From positions 1,617,001 through 1,681,000 of the forward strand of contig NW_027288510.1 of NCBI RefSeq assembly GCF_037038585.1: a stretch of DNA of 64,000 nucleotides, given 5' to 3'. Positions 61,844 through 64,000 of this stretch are shown here, one piece after another. Every line of letters begins with the position of its first letter. The stretch's first letter is position 1. Source of the stretch: Patagioenas fasciata (lineage: Eukaryota > Chordata > Aves > Columbiformes > Columbidae). A program made the translations under genes and the position numbers. The notes under the pieces are model-generated. The model was given only the letters and a program-made list of their open reading frames with translations. It was not told the DNA's origin and did no database searches.

Positions 61844-64000
61844 CCATTGTGACATCCTGGGGATCCCCCTTTGTCCCCAGGGTCCATTGTGACATCTTGG
61901 GCAACCCCATTGTCCCCAGGGCCCATTGTGACATCTGGGGGACCCCCTTGTCCCCCGGACCCATCGTGGCACCGTGGGGACCCTCCTTGTCACTTGGGCC
62001 CATTGTGACACCATGGGGACCTCCCCTTTCTCCCCAGTGCCCATTGTGACATCCTGCGGACCCCCCTTTGTCCCCAGGGCCCATTTTGTCATTCAGGGGA
62101 CCCACCATTGTCCCCAGGGCCCATTGTGAGCTTCAAGGGACCCCCATTGTTCCCAGGGCCCATTGTGACGTCCTGGGGAGCCCCCTCTGCTCCCAAGGCT
62201 CATTGTGACTTTCAGGGGATCCCCCCATGTACCCAGGGCTGATTGTGACGTTGTAGGGCCCCTCTTTGTCCCCAGGGCCCATTGTGACATCCTGGGGAAC
62301 CCCCTTGTTCCCCGGGCCCATTGTGATGTCCCGGGACCCCCCATTGTCCCCATGGCCCATTGTGACATCCTGGGGATCCCTCCTTGTCCCCAGGGCCCAT
62401 TGTGACGTCCCAGGACCCCCCATTGTCCCCAGGGCCTATTGTGACATCCTCTGCACCCCCTTGTCCCCAGGGCCCATTGTGACATTCAGGGGACACCTCT
62501 TTGTCCCCAGGGCCCATTGTGACATCCTGGGGACCCCCTCTTGTCCCCAGGGCCCATTGTGACGTCCCAGGACCCCCCATTGTCCCCAGGGCCCATTGTG
62601 ACATCCTGGGGATCCCTCCTTGTCCCCAGGGCCCATTGTGACGTCCCAAGACCCCCCCCATTGTCCCCAGGGCCCATTGTGACATTCAGGGCACCCCCTT
62701 TGTCACTGGGGCCCATTGTGACATCCCAGGACCCCACATTGTCCCCAGGGCCCATTGTGACATCCTGGGGACCCCTCTTTGTCCTAAGGACCCATTGTGA
62801 CGTCCCAGGACCCTGCATTGTCCCCAGAGCCCATTGTGACATCCTGGAGACACCCTTTGTCCCCAGGACCCATTGTGACGTCCCAGGACCCCCCATTGTC
62901 CCCAGGGTTCATTCTTACATCCTGGGGACCCCCTTGTCCCCAGGACCCATCGTGACACCATGGGGACCCTCCTTGTCACTGGGGACCCATTGTGACACCA
63001 TGGAGACCCCTCCTTGCCTCAGGGCCCATTGTGACATCCTGGGCATCCCCCTTTGTCACCCGGGACCATTGTAACACCGTGGGGACCCCCTTTGTCCCTA
63101 GGGCCTATTGTTATGTCCCAGGACCCCCCGTTGTTCCCAGGGCCCATTGTGACACCTTGGGGACCCCCTTGTCACTGGGGACCCATTGTGACACCATGGG
63201 GACCACCCCTTGTCCTCAGGGCCTATTGTGAACATCCTGGGGAACCTCCATTGTCCCCAGAGCCCATTGTGAGTTCCTGGAGACCCCCGTGTCCCCAGGT
63301 CCCATTGTGACATCCTGGGGAGCCTCTTTGTCCCCAGGGCCCATTGTGACATCCTGGGGACCCCCTTTGTCCCCAGGGCCCATGGTGACATCCTGGGGAC
63401 CTCCTTGTCCCCAGGACCCATCCTGGCACCGTGGGGACCTCCCTTGTCACTGGGGACCCTTTGTGACACCATGGGGACCTCCCATTGTCCTCAGGGCCCA
63501 TTGAGACATCCTGGGGACCCCCTTTGTCACTGGGGACGCGTTGGGACATCCCAGGAACCCCATTGTCCCAAGGGCCCATTGTGACATCCTGGGGATCCCT
63601 CCTTGTCCCCACGGCCCATTGTGACATCCTGGGGAACCTCCTTGTCCCCAGAGCCCATTGTGACATCCAAGGGACCCCCTTTGTCTCCAGGGCCCATTGT
63701 GGCACCATGGGGACCCCCTTTGACACTGGGGCCCATTGTGACACCGTCGACACCCCCCTTTGTCCCCAGGGCCCATTGTGACGTCCTGGGGACCCCCCTT
63801 GTCCCCAGAGCCCATTGTGACATCCAGGGGACCCCCTATTGTCCCCAGGGCCCATTGTGACGTCCCAGGACCCTCCATTGTCCCCAGGGCCCATTGTGAC
63901 ATCCTGGGGATTCCTCCTTGTCCTCAGGGCCCATTGTGACGTCCCAGGACCGCCCATTGTCCCCAGGGCCCATTGTGACATCCTGGGGATCCCTCCTTGT
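61844..64000. repeat. Higher-order repeat, copy 2 (truncated by window end)
   Basis: Near-identical copy of 59,128-61,284 at a constant 2,716-bp offset. The rest lies outside the window. Confidence 0.9.

Larger units (their letters stand above)
53840..64000. repeat. About 40-bp minisatellite, more than 10 kb, continues past window end
   Basis: Roughly 250 head-to-tail units. A typical unit reads cccattgtgacatcctgggg followed by acccccctttgtccccaggg. The middle has a few recurrent variants: ATCCTGGGG, GTCCCAGGA, ATTCAGGGG, ACCATGGGG. Alternation of variants builds higher-order repeats. The minus-strand unit has no stop codon in any frame, so long ORFs appear without selection. Confidence 0.97.

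Noticed and set aside
53840..64000. Dozens of 60-250-codon ORFs on both strands of the 40-bp minisatellite
   Set aside because: The minus unit has no stop in any frame and repeated ATGs, and the plus ORFs are the complement. Frames rotate with unit length, so there is no sign of selection.
53840..64000. CRISPR-like repeat array
   Set aside because: Units are contiguous with no unique spacers and lie in vertebrate DNA, so this is a minisatellite.

Overview
The window is bird nuclear DNA. It has large introns, GT-AG splice sites, many CR1 LINE copies (the dominant avian retrotransposon), endogenous retrovirus fragments, CpG islands and very GC-rich minisatellites of the kind seen on avian microchromosomes and subtelomeres. 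The species cannot be fixed from sequence alone. There are no prokaryotic features.

Positions 1-39,072 hold the 5' third of one gene on the minus strand, DNAH9, the outer-arm axonemal dynein heavy chain of motile cilia. Twenty-two coding exons were placed by reading protein similarity and splice sites by eye. They join in phase without a frameshift or stop into 1,597 codons, running from the start codon at 39,072 to the end of exon 22 at 2,771. They encode the tail (DHC_N1) and most of the linker (DHC_N2); exon 23 and the AAA+ motor lie left of the window. Introns contain about 14 CR1 fragments in both orientations, one DNA-transposon remnant with inverted ends and a small 24-bp minisatellite. 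Four CR1 copies end within about 8-50 bp of DNAH9 splice sites.

Positions 39,073-47,520 are upstream of DNAH9. They contain the exon 1 CpG island, a broken retroviral integrase fragment on the plus strand, a broken envelope fragment on the minus strand (convergent, so not one provirus), an orphan CpG island at 41.55-42.70 kb, two stretches with no recognisable gene, and an old CR1 ORF2 fragment.

Positions 47,525-50,225 are a young, 5'-truncated CR1 whose ORF2 (endonuclease part, reverse transcriptase, C-terminus) has only about three lesions. Its 3' end runs directly into tandem repeats.

Positions 50,226-64,000 are almost entirely tandem repeats: a CCATTGACC array, a 20-bp array, CpG-dense TTCGGG arrays, a C-rich array, and a roughly 40-bp minisatellite of more than 10 kb with a 2,716-bp higher-order repeat. 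Between them, at 52,708-52,960, sit two small exons with strong splice signals and a YY1-type start site. They look like the 5' end of an unidentified plus-strand gene whose second intron is largely minisatellite. The many long ORFs in the repeats follow from a stop-poor repeat unit and are not annotated as genes.
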